Origin: Massariosphaeria phaeospora
Lineage: Eukaryota; Ascomycota; Dothideomycetes; Pleosporales
Length of the DNA: 64,000 bases
Assembly (NCBI GenBank): GCA_011032825.1
Contig: JAADJZ010000021.1
Span: 310,001-374,000 of the forward strand
Reading direction: 5' to 3'
The notes under the pieces: generated by a model
Seen by the model: only the letters and a program-made list of their open reading frames with translations
The model's database searches: none
What the model was told of the DNA's origin: nothing
In this document: positions 23,718 to 34,079 of the stretch, in pieces
Position numbering within the stretch: position 1 is the first letter of the stretch
Layout: each line of letters opens with the position of its first letter
Position numbers and translations under genes: made by a program

Positions 23718-24905
23718 TCAGGAATCACTCATGCCATCAACGTCCTCGTCAACGTCCTCGTCAGAGTCCTCGTCAGCTCCATCATACGCAGAAAGAGTAG
23801 ATAAAGGATTTCGTCCAGATGCTCGGTCAATGCAGTCGGTGATCGCATCGACAATGATTTCAGGATCCTCGAACTCGATCTCATTTTCAACGTCATTTTC
23901 TTGCACACCCCATATTCTATGATTCTTCCTTTCGCATAACGCCTCAAAGATCGTGGATTCTCGACCACGAGCAGTGGCTCGGACAATAATGAGCTCCATG
24001 TCCAGCTTATCGTTGCGCAAGCTATGTAGTCCATAGTAGACATCGACTACAACAATCCTCAGTACACGGAAAGGTCTTAGAATCGTGGAAGACTTACGCG
24101 TGGGATCACGGAGATCTACTTGTGTTTGCTCCCGGTACCAGGAATGCTCTTTTCCAGATGCTCCCTCAAACCATACACTTCCCTCTTTGAGATCGATGTG
24201 CAACGCACCACATTTTACCTTGGAGACGGGTTTCGTTCTCGTACAATGTATGTAAAGATGTTGGGGCAACGATGGGGAATCGATCGTGCTTCTAGTATCC
24301 TCGTCAAATGGCTCCGGATCAGCAGTTCGCTTTCGTTTGTTCCCCGCTACCGGCGCCTTCTCCTTTTCAACATTGGTGTCGGTTCCTGTGTCATGGCCTA
24401 TAAGAGTGATTTGACTGGTGGCGACAGGGCTCGTGGTGTTGTCGCTCTTCGCCTCTGTCTGCATTGCCGAGTCCTTCGTAAGCATTGCCATCGTCTGTAC
24501 GCCCATCTCTTTCACAGCCATCGTCCAAGTCTGCATCGCCGTATCTTTCATCGCCATCCCCTCAGTCTGCACCCCAGCCATGGCATACATCGGCCCACTC
24601 CTCAGCTCTTCCAGTCCACTGAACGCCCAAGACGCCGCCCCACCATCCAGCCCCTCAAACTCCATCCGCAACAGACCATCATTCTTAATCAAGCGAAGAC
24701 CAAATCCCACAGCACTAGCGTCTCTTCCATTGCTGAGCGGCGGCTCGTTGTCTCCGTCTTCTTCCATGTCGTGGTCTTCGAAATCGGCTTGCGACAGTTC
24801 GTACTCTCTGGGGGGCTTGTCATTGCGGGTGAGAGAGTACTTCAAGGTACCTCGGAGCTCGAACAAGTGGAATTTGAGCCCGGGGTCTGAGATGAGTTGG
24901 AGCAT
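23718..24905 (-). CDS. Uncharacterised protein, family member C
   Basis: Unrecognised family, tandem paralogue of the gene at 21728-23089. Exons 24905-24098 and 24046-23718 (378 aa). The 51-nt intron is stop-free and a multiple of three, so it would be missed by simple frame reading, but the gtaagt/ttgtag sites sit at the same codon (after DLRDPT) and phase as in members A and B. Shared features: LKFHLFELRGTLKYSL, KPPREYEL, DASAVGFGLRLIKNDG, QHLYIHC, GALHIDL, DLRDP and ...DAITDCIDRASG. Between the two blocks (residues about 130-180) lies a Met/Gln/Thr repeat of roughly 12 residues (GVQTEGMAMKD, AMQTWTMAVKE, GVQTMAMLTKD, AMQTEAK). The C-terminus is a short D/E-rich repeat (DEDSDEDVDEDVDG). No signal peptide; probably soluble. 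Function unknown. Confidence 0.72.
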   Translation of the reverse strand: MLQLISDPGLKFHLFELRGTLKYSLTRNDKPPREYELSQADFEDHDMEEDGDNEPPLSNGRDASAVGFGLRLIKNDGLLRMEFEGLDGGAASWAFSGLEELRSGPMYAMAGVQTEGMAMKDTAMQTWTMAVKEMGVQTMAMLTKDSAMQTEAKSDNTTSPVATSQITLIGHDTGTDTNVEKEKAPVAGNKRKRTADPEPFDEDTRSTIDSPSLPQHLYIHCTRTKPVSKVKCGALHIDLKEGSVWFEGASGKEHSWYREQTQVDLRDPTRKSSTILRPFRVLRIVVVDVYYGLHSLRNDKLDMELIIVRATARGRESTIFEALCERKNHRIWGVQENDVENEIEFEDPEIIVDAITDCIDRASGRNPLSTLSAYDGADEDSDEDVDEDVDGMSDS

Positions 24906-25558
24906 TTCTGCGGAGAAACGCAACAAAACACTATGCGATAGACGCGAAAGAGGGAGGGAGGGAGGAAGAAAGAGAGGGAGATAGAGAGGGAGGAGAGAGC
25001 AGTGAGAGATTATATGCCGGTGGCGTGTACCCAAGCCGTGAGGCGGTGAGCAAATTGATGTCGACCGGTGAGTAAGTAAAGGTAAGATTTCGGAGGAACC
25101 GAGGGTGAAAGTGACTACCCAATTGTAACGTAGAGCAGTAGAACAAGCAGAATGTACTGCAACACACCGAAGTCAATGATTCAGAGGCCTTCAAAGTCAA
25201 ATTAAAGCCGAACCAATGCGCATTCTCATAGCATCAAGCACGACGGACATCCATTTGCATCCGTACATGTTACGATGGCCTGTGTACATCAGCCAGACAC
25301 AGTCATGAAGAAGTCGCTCCATGCAGACTCGATCATATACTTTTGGAAGGTGTGCACAAACCTCCCTTAATCGATCAGAATAGTAGTATTGGGTATCAAA
25401 TAACATGCTCTCTGCAAAACCACCACCTAAAAATCGAGAACAAGCCCGAACCGATGAGAGCCCACTCCACCCGCAAACGCATAGTAATCTTTTAGTTCCA
25501 CCCAGATTCTTCCAGCCATGCAGTGAAATCAGCCTAGGATCCTGTTAGCATGTCATGC
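24906..25558. other. Intergenic region, no supported gene
   Basis: About 650 bp with the promoter and purine-rich leader of member C (GAGGGAGG tracts near 24950-25000, i.e. pyrimidine-rich on the coding strand) and the 3' flank of the SWC3-like gene. No gene seen. Confidence 0.5.
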
Positions 25559-27490
25559 CTAGATAATCAAGCTTTTCCGCGGGCGTCCGGCGGTCCTCTT
25601 CTTGACCTCAACGGTCCCTCCCATGACGATGTCCGGCGTAGAAATAGTAGGTGTAGCATCAGCGCTCTCTCTACGCCTTCGGTCTTCAATCTCACCATCT
25701 GCGCCATCTCTAGGAAGTCTGAACGCCAAGTACGTCTCGTCTGCCCTCTTGCATTTATCAAAGACTTCGTTCATGTACTTGTCCACCACCTGTGGGGGTC
25801 GAATGGCACGAGCAAGAGACTGCAAGATGTCCGGCGATTCCGTGTATATCAATACCGTGACTGGCTGATAGAACTCGATATCATCCATATCGTCCCTTTC
25901 GTCGAAGTCTTCGATGCGTGGGGTTGTATTGTATTGGGGTGTTGCTGGCGTCATGGTGGCTGGCGTTGCTACCGAGTTTGGGGTGTTAAACTGAGGGGCC
26001 AAAGGAGTTGCCATCGACGCATTCGTGAAGCCAATAGGAGCTGGGGTAGCTTTGCTAGCGGGAGTTGAAGGTGTAGTAGCATTGGGCTCGAGCTTCAGTT
26101 TAGGCTTCATTTTGGTGATCAAGAAAGACATCTTGACCCCCTGGTTGTCGGGAAGCCACTCCATGAAGCTGTAAGAGGGGAGGTAAAATCTGTCACCATT
26201 CCCTTCGATGAAGTCGAACACCAGCGGGCGGTACGTCAGTCTCGCTGGTTGAGTTGCGGGAGCCTGCTGGGTTAGGCGCTGTTGGTTCTGCTGAGCCTTG
26301 TTGTACGTAGCTCCATAAGTGCTAGTATGTGGGGATTGGAGGATTGGAGGGGGCGGCATTTGCTGTTGAGGTGTCTGATTTGAAGAAGGGGTAATCGGTT
26401 TAGACGCATACTGTTGCTGCTGAACAGGTTTGATTGGTTGCGGTGGAGGCGGCAGAGGCACTGGAGCAGCGACTGCTGGTGTTGGCGGTGGTGGCATTGG
26501 CGGTGGTGCTGTCGCAGCGGTCCCGTTCTTTTTCAGCAGCATGTCAGTCAATTCTTGGATGTGGCCCTGGAAGTATTCCAACTGCTCCTTGGAGGCGCGG
26601 CCCTCTGCGACTATCTTCATGACCGCTTTGAGTTCCGGGTCTGTTCCTGCCCGTTGCGCAAGCATGTGGATGACGGGATCGGGCGCAGGCGTTGTCGGGC
26701 CTTGGGCCGGCGTCTGAGGTTTCGGTTGGGGTGGGTTCGGCGGGGTAGGTCGCTGTTGCGGCGTGGAAGGCTTTGGGGGTGTCGGCGCCGGCATATTGTT
26801 GTGCTGCTGATACGGCGCGTACTGGCCGTGATTCGGCCACTGGCCGTACATGGGCGGTGGCGTCGGCGGTGGCGCTGCTTTCTTCTGGGTTTGCTTGGTC
26901 GGCTCGCGAGGGCCATACAGCCGGATCTGGAAGGTATGTGGTTCTATCACCAGCCTAGCCTCGACGTTTCCCACCTGCGGAAAGTTCCTAACAAGCTCCT
27001 TTTGTTTCTGGACGTTTAGCTTGTCTTCCTCGGTGCGGTCGGCGACCTTCTTGGGCGGGACAAAGATGGCGTGAAACAGCCTGAAGTTCGTACCGGAGGT
27101 CCATACGGCGCGGGATCGCTCGAGGGAGGCGCTGAGCACACCACTATAAACACTATTAGCACTAATCTCGCAGCAGCTGGGTGTGACGGACCTTTGTTGG
27201 ATGTCCTGATACTCGTTCGACGGTAGATCCAGTGGTTGAGGATTGGGGAGTGTCGGGAGCGGCTGGCCCTCTGAGACCTTGGTAGGCAACACCGGCTTCG
27301 CGGGCTCTTGTGCGGCTTCAGCAGCGGGTGCAGCGGGCGGCGCCTCCTTGGTGACAGCAGCAGGCCGTTTGCGCTTCAACGTCGTCTTCCGCGGGGGCTT
27401 GCTGGGCGTTGCCTGTGGTGTGTCCGGTGGTGGGGGAGGCGCAGCTTCCTCGCGGGCCCGCGTTCTGGTCGATCGTCGCGGCTCCGACAT
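25559..27490 (-). CDS. SWC3: SWR1-complex protein 3 (Swc3) homolog
   Basis: Likely subunit of the SWR1 chromatin remodeller, which exchanges H2A for H2A.Z. Exons 27490-27192 and 27131-25559; 623 aa. The 60-nt intron has the weaker donor gtccgt and is stop-free, so an isoform with 20 extra residues is possible; splicing reads YQDIQQSASLERSRAVW. N-terminus is basic (MSEPRRSTRTRAREE; PPRKTTLKRKRPA). The conserved core follows: SRAVWTSGTNFRLFHAIFVPPKK, then a long Pro/Gln-rich disordered region, a helical block (RAGTDPELKAVMKIVAEGRASKEQLEYFQ) and a C-terminal region with FIEGNGDRFYLPSYSFMEWL. It ends with an AT-hook-like RTAGRPRKS. Low-complexity content makes the homology call moderate. Confidence 0.75.
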   Translation of the reverse strand: MSEPRRSTRTRAREEAAPPPPPDTPQATPSKPPRKTTLKRKRPAAVTKEAPPAAPAAEAAQEPAKPVLPTKVSEGQPLPTLPNPQPLDLPSNEYQDIQQRSVTPSCCEISANSVYSGVLSASLERSRAVWTSGTNFRLFHAIFVPPKKVADRTEEDKLNVQKQKELVRNFPQVGNVEARLVIEPHTFQIRLYGPREPTKQTQKKAAPPPTPPPMYGQWPNHGQYAPYQQHNNMPAPTPPKPSTPQQRPTPPNPPQPKPQTPAQGPTTPAPDPVIHMLAQRAGTDPELKAVMKIVAEGRASKEQLEYFQGHIQELTDMLLKKNGTAATAPPPMPPPPTPAVAAPVPLPPPPQPIKPVQQQQYASKPITPSSNQTPQQQMPPPPILQSPHTSTYGATYNKAQQNQQRLTQQAPATQPARLTYRPLVFDFIEGNGDRFYLPSYSFMEWLPDNQGVKMSFLITKMKPKLKLEPNATTPSTPASKATPAPIGFTNASMATPLAPQFNTPNSVATPATMTPATPQYNTTPRIEDFDERDDMDDIEFYQPVTVLIYTESPDILQSLARAIRPPQVVDKYMNEVFDKCKRADETYLAFRLPRDGADGEIEDRRRRESADATPTISTPDIVMGGTVEVKKRTAGRPRKSLII

Positions 27491-28235
27491 GGTGGACGCT
27501 GGGGGATGTGCCGTGTGTTCGGAGACGTGTACTGGACCTCAGGGCGTTTGGCTGGATCCTAGGCGGGATTGGTTTCGGCGTGCATTGGTGAGGGCGGTAG
27601 CTAGGCGCCAGCAGGCAGCCATGGAGCGAGGTGATGCCGTCGTGAAATGGGGATGCTGCTTGGTGTTGCGGCGATATACATCAGCGCCGGGGTCGCGCCG
27701 CGCTTTACCCGATACGGCTAGGCTCGAAGCGTCAACTCTCGTTCTGCTCTTCTCTCTCTCACACTGTGTCAAGCCAATGGCCTTCATCATGCCCCGAACC
27801 ATTTTTTTCATCGCTGCACTCCCTGCTGCGAAGACAATCTGCAATACAGCATGGCTTCCAGCCGGTACAATAACCCCCCCTTTGATGGACTGTGGTCTCA
27901 ACTCTAAGAGAAATATGCGTCACTGTCATTACACTATCTCTCTCCTGTCATATTTGCGGTTCCCAATTTCCATGGAAGTTTCGTTATTTCAACCGTCTCC
28001 AACATTAGTCAATCTCTGTTCGATCCTCCAGGCTCCCGCCCTATATGAGCTCAGTTTCTTGAAGCTTATGTACACTCTGGCTCATTATACAACTAACCTG
28101 AGAATGCTGGGATGAATCAAGTCCAACCGGATCCGCGAGCACCAACCTGGGTAAGTTCTGTGACAACAAGAGTAAGATAAGCTACAATGCCCTATAGCAC
28201 TATCTAACAAATCTCACGGGTCGCTAACCCTTTCG
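27491..28235. other. Intergenic region, no supported gene
   Basis: About 740 bp: promoter of the SWC3-like gene on the left and the 3' flank of the alpha-galactosidase gene on the right. The open plus-strand frame here is a GC-rich shadow extending from the SWC3-like gene and is not supported. Confidence 0.5.
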
Positions 28236-29578
28236 CTACGTAGCCTTCGTGATCTTATACACTCGCATATCGTGAGAAGCCAGCGCTGCCGAAATACTAG
28301 TGCCTGTACCAGTCGTGCCTGTGAACACTTCCGACCAGTTCCAAGAGCCCGACCCGAGACCAGGTACATCTGCGAAATTGAAGGCCAGAGTAGCGGCGCC
28401 ATCACTCGCCACCAGACCTACAACAACACCATCACTCAGGGGTCCAGCCCAGTACGGGTATAAACGACCATTGACTGGCGCCGGTTTACCAGAGGGGCGG
28501 AAGTAAGTAGCAGCCTTGCCAAGCGAGTCTTGGTTGATAGCAATCAGAGCCTGCAGGGTTAAATGTCAGTAGGGTACGACTGAATGCATCTCGATGCTAA
28601 CCTTGTTCTTCAGAATATTCAGCGTTGACTGCTTGAGCTTGCTGAGATCAGTGCCAATCAGAATCGGCGACTTTGCAATAGCCCAAAGCCCCACATGGGC
28701 CCGTTCTTCGTTTTCGTTCAATCCGCCATTGCCAACTTGCAACATGTCGAGGTCGTTGAAGCCACCTGGTGCTGCATACTGTGCCATACCGGCGGCGTTG
28801 GCAGCAATTTCCGCCAGCGAGCTCCACGTATTGGCAATGTCGTTTGACATGCGCCACGAGTTCCCGTAGTCCTTACCCCAGGTCCACACACTGTCGCGAC
28901 CCCACTGGCACATGGAGAAGAGAATCGGTCGGCCAGCACCAGCAAGAGCTTCCCGCATTGTGGCATAGTACTCTTTCGTAATGGATCTTGAATCCCAGCA
29001 TTGTGGAGGTGTACCGCCTGTGGCACACGGCAAATAGCAGGCATCGTGTTTCCAGTAATCGATGCCCCAGGATGCAAGTGTCTTCGCGTCCTGCACTTCA
29101 TGTCCTTGCGAGCCGGGATATCCAGCGCAAGTCATGATTCCTGCGTCGCCGTAGAGTCCGAACTTGAGGCCCATGTCATGGACTTTGTCAGCGACAGCCT
29201 TGATACCTTGCGGCCATTTAGACGGGTCGGCAACCAGGTGGCCAGTGCTGTTTCGGGCTTTGGACGCCCAGCAGTCGTCGATGTTGAGATACTGGTACCC
29301 GGCGTCCTTGAGACCTAGGGAGATCAAGAGATTGGCGACTTTCAGTGCCGCATCTGCAGTGGCGTGTGTACAGCCTCCGTTGTTCTAATTCTCCCAGTTA
29401 GCATTGAAAATGTTGATGTTTCCTTTTAGGTACCTACCCAATTGTTGTATCCCAGCGCTGGGGTTCTGCCAAGTCCGTTTTCCAATCGTTTCGTAAGGGG
29501 CTCATCCTGCCCAGTTGGCGCTGCATACCCCGCATTTTGAATGGCCGATGCCGCGATGAATAGGACGAAGTGCTTCAT
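28236..29578 (-). CDS. Secreted alpha-galactosidase, glycoside hydrolase family 27
   Basis: Hydrolyses terminal alpha-1,6-galactose from oligosaccharides and galactomannan outside the cell. Exons 29578-29438, 29384-28602, 28550-28236; 412 aa, all phase 0. Signal peptide MKHFVLFIAASAIQNAGYA, then a short propeptide with a KR site near residue 31, then the mature start region TPALGYNNWNNGGCTH restored by the first splice. GH27 signatures: LNIDDCWA, GLKFGLYGDAG; nucleophile Asp161 in YWKHDACYLP; acid/base Asp229 in WRMSNDI; then GGFNDLDMLQVGNGG and SPILIGTDL. The last exon encodes the beta-sandwich domain (DGVVVGLVASDG, SWNWSEVFTG). Cys residues in the usual places. Divergently transcribed from a carboxylesterase. 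Confidence 0.95.
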
Positions 29579-30292
29579 ACTTTTTCTGTGGGCTTTCGCG
29601 TTCTGTGGTGAGAGGAAACTACTTTCTGCGACGTTCCATCTACATATATACCCATTGTCTGCCTGCCCAGTAGCGCTTGCATATTCACCACTGTTCATTG
29701 ATGGCCAATCCTCCGGCCTAAACAGTCAGGTAATTACCTAGGATCTCCCGCACCTGCCCGTACTAGAGAACACTTTTGGTCGGCATCCCGTAACGGCTGT
29801 TCTCCTTACTATTTGAGAGTGGTTCGTCTTCACTCCGCATCCCCAGATCTGCAACGGGGAGTCGCGTAGATCGGCTATGCGCGCCACTTGTGGAATGTGC
29901 TAGCAACAAGACATCGATTGGTGCAGAAATGGGCCTGATCTACATCGTGTAGATTAACTGTTCTACAAAGGTAATTTGCAGGTGCTTAACGGCATTCCAA
30001 GGAGTCGACAACCATGGATCGTTCGTAGTTGTAAAGGGGAACCGACGCGAGTCTATCAAAGGCCTTCGAACTTACCTATGTTCGGCTAGAGGAACTGCGA
30101 AGTCTTTTGGAATATGCCCTCTATTGACTGTGTGTCCTAGGTTCTAACCCTCGACAGTTCCGGAAGTCGAGATCAGCATGTGGAGAAATGAAGCTAAGCC
30201 AATGTCCAATATATACGCACTATAACCCAAAATCCTACCCGGCCACTCGCCTTCTTGATTCAGACCCAGCTCCAACATGATTTTCTCGCAAA
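29579..30292. promoter_or_regulatory. Divergent promoter region, alpha-galactosidase / carboxylesterase
   Basis: About 710 bp between divergent starts of two secreted hydrolases, so it must hold both promoters and could coordinate them. TATATA-like sequences occur about 65 bp upstream of the alpha-galactosidase start (near 29642-29649) and upstream of the esterase (near 30209-30214). No regulator site could be assigned with confidence. Confidence 0.45.
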
Positions 30293-31894
30293 ATGTCTTC
30301 CTCCATGCCGTCTTGCTTCCTGTTCCGGTTCATCCTCATCCTCCCCATCCTCACCCCTCTCTACCATGCCGCCCCCCTCGTGACCCTCGACTACGGCACC
30401 TTCGCCGGCGCCCACTCCACCGAATACAACTTAGCCCACTTCCGACGCATCCCCTTCGGCGCCTCAACCGCAGGCCGCAACCGCTTCCGCGCGCCCCAAC
30501 CCCCCGCCCCCATCAACAATGGCACCTACGACTCCGACCGCGCCTTCGACATGTGTCCGCAACGCAGCACCAACGGCTCTGAAGACTGCCTCTACCTGGG
30601 GTTGTACGCGCGGCCCTGGACAACCGTGCAGCCACTGCGCCCCGTCCTCTTGTCCTTATACGGCGGCGGCTTCGTTCAGGGCTCCGCGAGCTTCGGCATG
30701 CCGCCGCCGTCGTTTCCCGTGCTGAACGTCAGCGCCGCGAACGACTATGTGTTTGTGAGCGCGAACTACCGCACGAATGTGTTTGGGTTCTTGGCGGGGG
30801 CGAAGGTGAAGGAGCATGTGGATGTGGATTTGAATGTCGGGTTGCTGGATCAGCGCGCTGCGTTGGAGTGGGTGCAGAAGTATGTTCATCATTTCGGGGG
30901 CGATAGGGCGAATGTGACGATCTGGGGACAGTCTGCAGGCGGGGGCTCGGTCGTGGCGCAGACGATTGCTGCGGGGAATCGGGGGAAGGGGTTGTTCGCG
31001 AAGGCGATGGCGAGTTCGCCGTTTTGGCCAAAGACGTATAGGTACGATAGTCCGGAGTCGGAAGCGCTGTACGAGAGGGTTGTGCAGGACGTTGGGTGTG
31101 CGGGCGCGGAAGATGAGATATCATGCCTGAAGAACGCGGATGTACAAGCGCTTCGCAAATCGAGTCTAGCAATATCTACAAGTCATCAATACACCACCTC
31201 GACGTTTACCTGGGGCCCCGTCATCGACGACTCCTTTCTTTCGTCCCCATTATCAACCGTCATCCGCGACGAGCCGTTCAACGTCGACCTCGTGCTGACA
31301 AGCTATAATATGCACGAAGGCGAAAACTTCGTCCCACCAGGTTTCTTAAACGCAACCGGCGCCGGTGGGTTCAACGCGTCATCAGCCAGTTTTGAGGACT
31401 GGCTAAAGGGGTTCTTGCCGGAGCTTGTAAGCGAGGACCTGCAGCAAGTCAACAGAATGTATCCTGAAAGTGGGGAAGCGGAGAGTACGCGCTGGAACAC
31501 AACATATGAGCGCGCCGGCATGCTTTACCGCGATCTCGTGCTCGCGTGTCCGGCGTACTGGCTTGCTAGAAAGGCGGAGAAAGGATGGTTGATGCATTAC
31601 ATGGTCGATCCTGCGAAACATGCTTCAGATACGAATTACTGGTATATGCCCAATCTGGTCCAGATATCTGATCGTGTGACATATGAGGGATATGTGGGGG
31701 CCATGGCGAGCTTTGTGCAGACGGGCGATCCGAATACGCATAAGATTACGAACGAGAGTGTTGTAGGGGTGCCGAGAGTAAGTGAGGGGAAGCAGTTTGT
31801 GGTGCGGAAGAATGAGGTTGGGGAGGAGAGAGCGGATATGCTAGAGAAGAGATGCGATTTTTGGTTGGAGATTAGTGGTAGGGTGCCTATATAG
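30293..31894 (+). CDS. Secreted type-B carboxylesterase/lipase
   Basis: Alpha/beta-hydrolase of the carboxylesterase type-B family; hydrolyses esters outside the cell. Single exon, 533 aa. The start at 30293 gives a signal peptide (SCFLFRFILILPILTPLYHA); an internal Met four codons later would work equally well. Signatures in order: EDCLYLGLY (97-105), oxyanion loop YGGGFVQG (123-130), nucleophile elbow GQSAGGG with Ser214, a catalytic acid probably Glu342 in NMHEGENF, and His443 in PAKHASDTNYWY. N-glycosylation sequons are numerous. Family members range from cholinesterase-like to feruloyl esterases and mycotoxin esterases, so the substrate is open. It is divergent from the GH27 gene and convergent with the dehydrogenase gene, with an 81-bp gap between stops. 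Confidence 0.93.
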   Translation: MSSSMPSCFLFRFILILPILTPLYHAAPLVTLDYGTFAGAHSTEYNLAHFRRIPFGASTAGRNRFRAPQPPAPINNGTYDSDRAFDMCPQRSTNGSEDCLYLGLYARPWTTVQPLRPVLLSLYGGGFVQGSASFGMPPPSFPVLNVSAANDYVFVSANYRTNVFGFLAGAKVKEHVDVDLNVGLLDQRAALEWVQKYVHHFGGDRANVTIWGQSAGGGSVVAQTIAAGNRGKGLFAKAMASSPFWPKTYRYDSPESEALYERVVQDVGCAGAEDEISCLKNADVQALRKSSLAISTSHQYTTSTFTWGPVIDDSFLSSPLSTVIRDEPFNVDLVLTSYNMHEGENFVPPGFLNATGAGGFNASSASFEDWLKGFLPELVSEDLQQVNRMYPESGEAESTRWNTTYERAGMLYRDLVLACPAYWLARKAEKGWLMHYMVDPAKHASDTNYWYMPNLVQISDRVTYEGYVGAMASFVQTGDPNTHKITNESVVGVPRVSEGKQFVVRKNEVGEERADMLEKRCDFWLEISGRVPI

Positions 31895-31975
31895 AAAGAC
31901 TTGGAATATCTAATAACCTATTTGTTACGTTAGTCTCCATACCTAGGAAGAACGGACTGTTTCCACTTACCCTGC

Positions 31976-33332
31976 TTACCTACCAGCGTACAGATTCAAC
32001 AACGACCCGAGATCCACATCTTTCCCTGCTTGCGCCAACAAGTTCAGAGCCCCATTTCCCAGGTACAACGGACACCTTATGGCCTGCGCCTCATTGATCG
32101 CACTCGTCAACTTCTCCGCCAACGCACTCAAATCGCCTCCAGACTCTCCACTCTTCCCTTCTAGAATCGGTATCATCTTGGCTCCAAGCTCCTTGAACAT
32201 GGCACTACCACCAGCTGCATCGATAGCCAACTCGTACAGCTGAGGAAGCGGCAAGCCGATGTGCTTGGCGAACGCAATGCTTTCTGCTGCGGCACATAGA
32301 TGGATGCCGCTTAGCAGATTGATGACGAGGTCCAGTTTCGCTTTCTTGTCTTCGTCTGAGAGTTTGGTTTGGATGTTGGATACGGGGTCGGCGGTCCAGA
32401 GGCGCACGATGCCGGCATCGTCGTTGGTACCCCATCCTCGGTCCAATGCGGAGAAGTATACTTGTTCGGCGATGCTGCAGAGTGGTGTTGAGAAGCCGAG
32501 TGAGCGGGCCATGGACGTTATGATACCCTAAAGTAATCAGTCAGCCTACTAATCCGCAAGAAATGAAAACCTGGCTTACCGTGTCTTTGATGATGATTAA
32601 CACTGCACTTGCGCCTGGAAAGTAATCTTCCCCTAGCGTCCTCACACTCCGGTTCTCGAACATCCAACTCCAAGCCTGACTCTCAATAACTGCTTCTCTT
32701 ACGTCCTTTCCGTTGAGTCCCAACCGCGCCGCAAACCCAAATGCCTCACTCACAGCAAGAATATGTATCGCGGCTAGCACTTGATGTACCATCTTCATAT
32801 TACTGCCAGCTCCCACACCACCCTCGACGATGAATAACTTTGCTGGTGCGGAAAGCTCTTCAAGTAGCCACTTTCCCTTCTCGAATGCCGCCGGGGATGC
32901 GCCAGCCATAATCGACAACGACCCGTCCGCAGCACGAATGGCACCTCCCGACACGGGCGCATCAATGAACAACACATCTTCCCGTCCTACATCTTTCAAT
33001 TCCTTCTGGACGCTTTTTGCATATGCGCTCGGAACCGTAGAGCATAGCAACAACGTCGCACCCTTCGGCAGGCCTTTCAGGATCCCCTCGTCCCCGAAAA
33101 TCGCAGTCTGCGCCTGCTGCGCCGTAGCTACCATACAGATATAGTATTCTTTTTCTTTTGCAGAGTCGGAAAGCGACGTCGAGGGGATACCGCCGGCGGC
33201 TTTGAATTTCTCGAGAGTTGGCGCGTAGACGTCGAAACCGGTTACTGCGTAGCCAGACTTGACGAGATGGGTGGCCATGCCGAAGCCCATGGCTCCGAGG
33301 CCGCAGAAACCGATTGCGGGTTTGGTCGACAT
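31976..33332 (-). CDS. 6PGDH/3-hydroxyisobutyrate dehydrogenase-like (threonate dehydrogenase-like) oxidoreductase
   Basis: NAD(P)-dependent beta-hydroxyacid dehydrogenase. Exons 33332-32580 and 32527-31976, phase 0; 434 aa. Rossmann motif GFCGLGAMGFGMA at residues 8-20 and substrate-binding DAPVSGG (124-130); catalytic Lys180 in GVGAGSNMKMVHQ. At 434 aa it is longer than the roughly 300-residue single-unit enzymes: the C-terminal part has a second all-helical unit (LPLPQLYELAIDAAGG), as in fungal L-threonate-dehydrogenase-like proteins. The divergent neighbour (34080) is a class II ketose-bisphosphate aldolase-like enzyme. In plants these two activities are part of one multidomain protein with a sugar-acid kinase, so a role in four-carbon sugar-acid breakdown is a reasonable inference; a 3-hydroxyisobutyrate substrate is the alternative. 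Confidence 0.85.
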
Positions 33333-34079
33333 GGTATTATGTCTGAGGGTGGCTGAGGGGAATCTGTTGTGTGGATTGAGGTGTGAGTTGGAAGTCACGG
33401 AGAGAGTCAATTGACGATGACAGGCAAAGGAGGAAAGGAACCGAGTATAACCCTGACGAGAGTCAAATCAAAAGGTACCGGCGTTCCTCCCGTCTCCATG
33501 CCCATGGTTCTCTTCCTATCCGCCGCGAGCACTTGCCGCATGAGCCCATCCCTTCTGACCTTCCATTTCAACCCAACACGAGCCGCCAACACGCTACAGC
33601 GGCTGACGACTCGCCCTCAAGCCCGATGAAGAGCGGAGCTTGACTCTTGGCCGGCAAAAGGGCCTTCTGTTGAATCGCGGCAAGGACAACCATTCGTCTC
33701 ACTGCCCCGCACTATGACGGAAGAGCATAGTGGGGTAGCTTTCTCCGGCAAAACTGCGATTTCAAAGTGCCAGAGGCAAAACTGCGACCGAGGGAGAGGG
33801 ATGGTCCCTCGGCAATTCGCCGATGGCATTGCTAGATGCGGAATCCCGATTATTTGTATTGATCCGGAGGCGTGTGTTGGGCTGAAGTGCGAGCTATTAT
33901 CTTCGACAGTGGCATCCGGCGATTCTCTTCCACCATATACCTTTAAGACCTCCAAACTATACGAGCTCATCCTTCTTGAAGCGAGTTTGATCATCTATAT
34001 CGAACGCTGTTGAGGCATCTTCGTCTTGCTCATTGAAACGTATCAGCCCTGTTTGGTACTCGATTGATCTACCCTCACA
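33333..34079. promoter_or_regulatory. Divergent promoter region, dehydrogenase / aldolase
   Basis: About 750 bp between the divergent starts of two enzymes of probably the same pathway. No gene is supported inside it. Pyrimidine/purine-rich patches flank each start. No specific operator recognised. Confidence 0.45.

Noticed and set aside
26414..28115. Long plus-strand frames opposite and beyond the SWC3-like gene
   Set aside because: Trp/Arg/Gly-rich translations of the antisense of Pro/Gln repeats; no motif.
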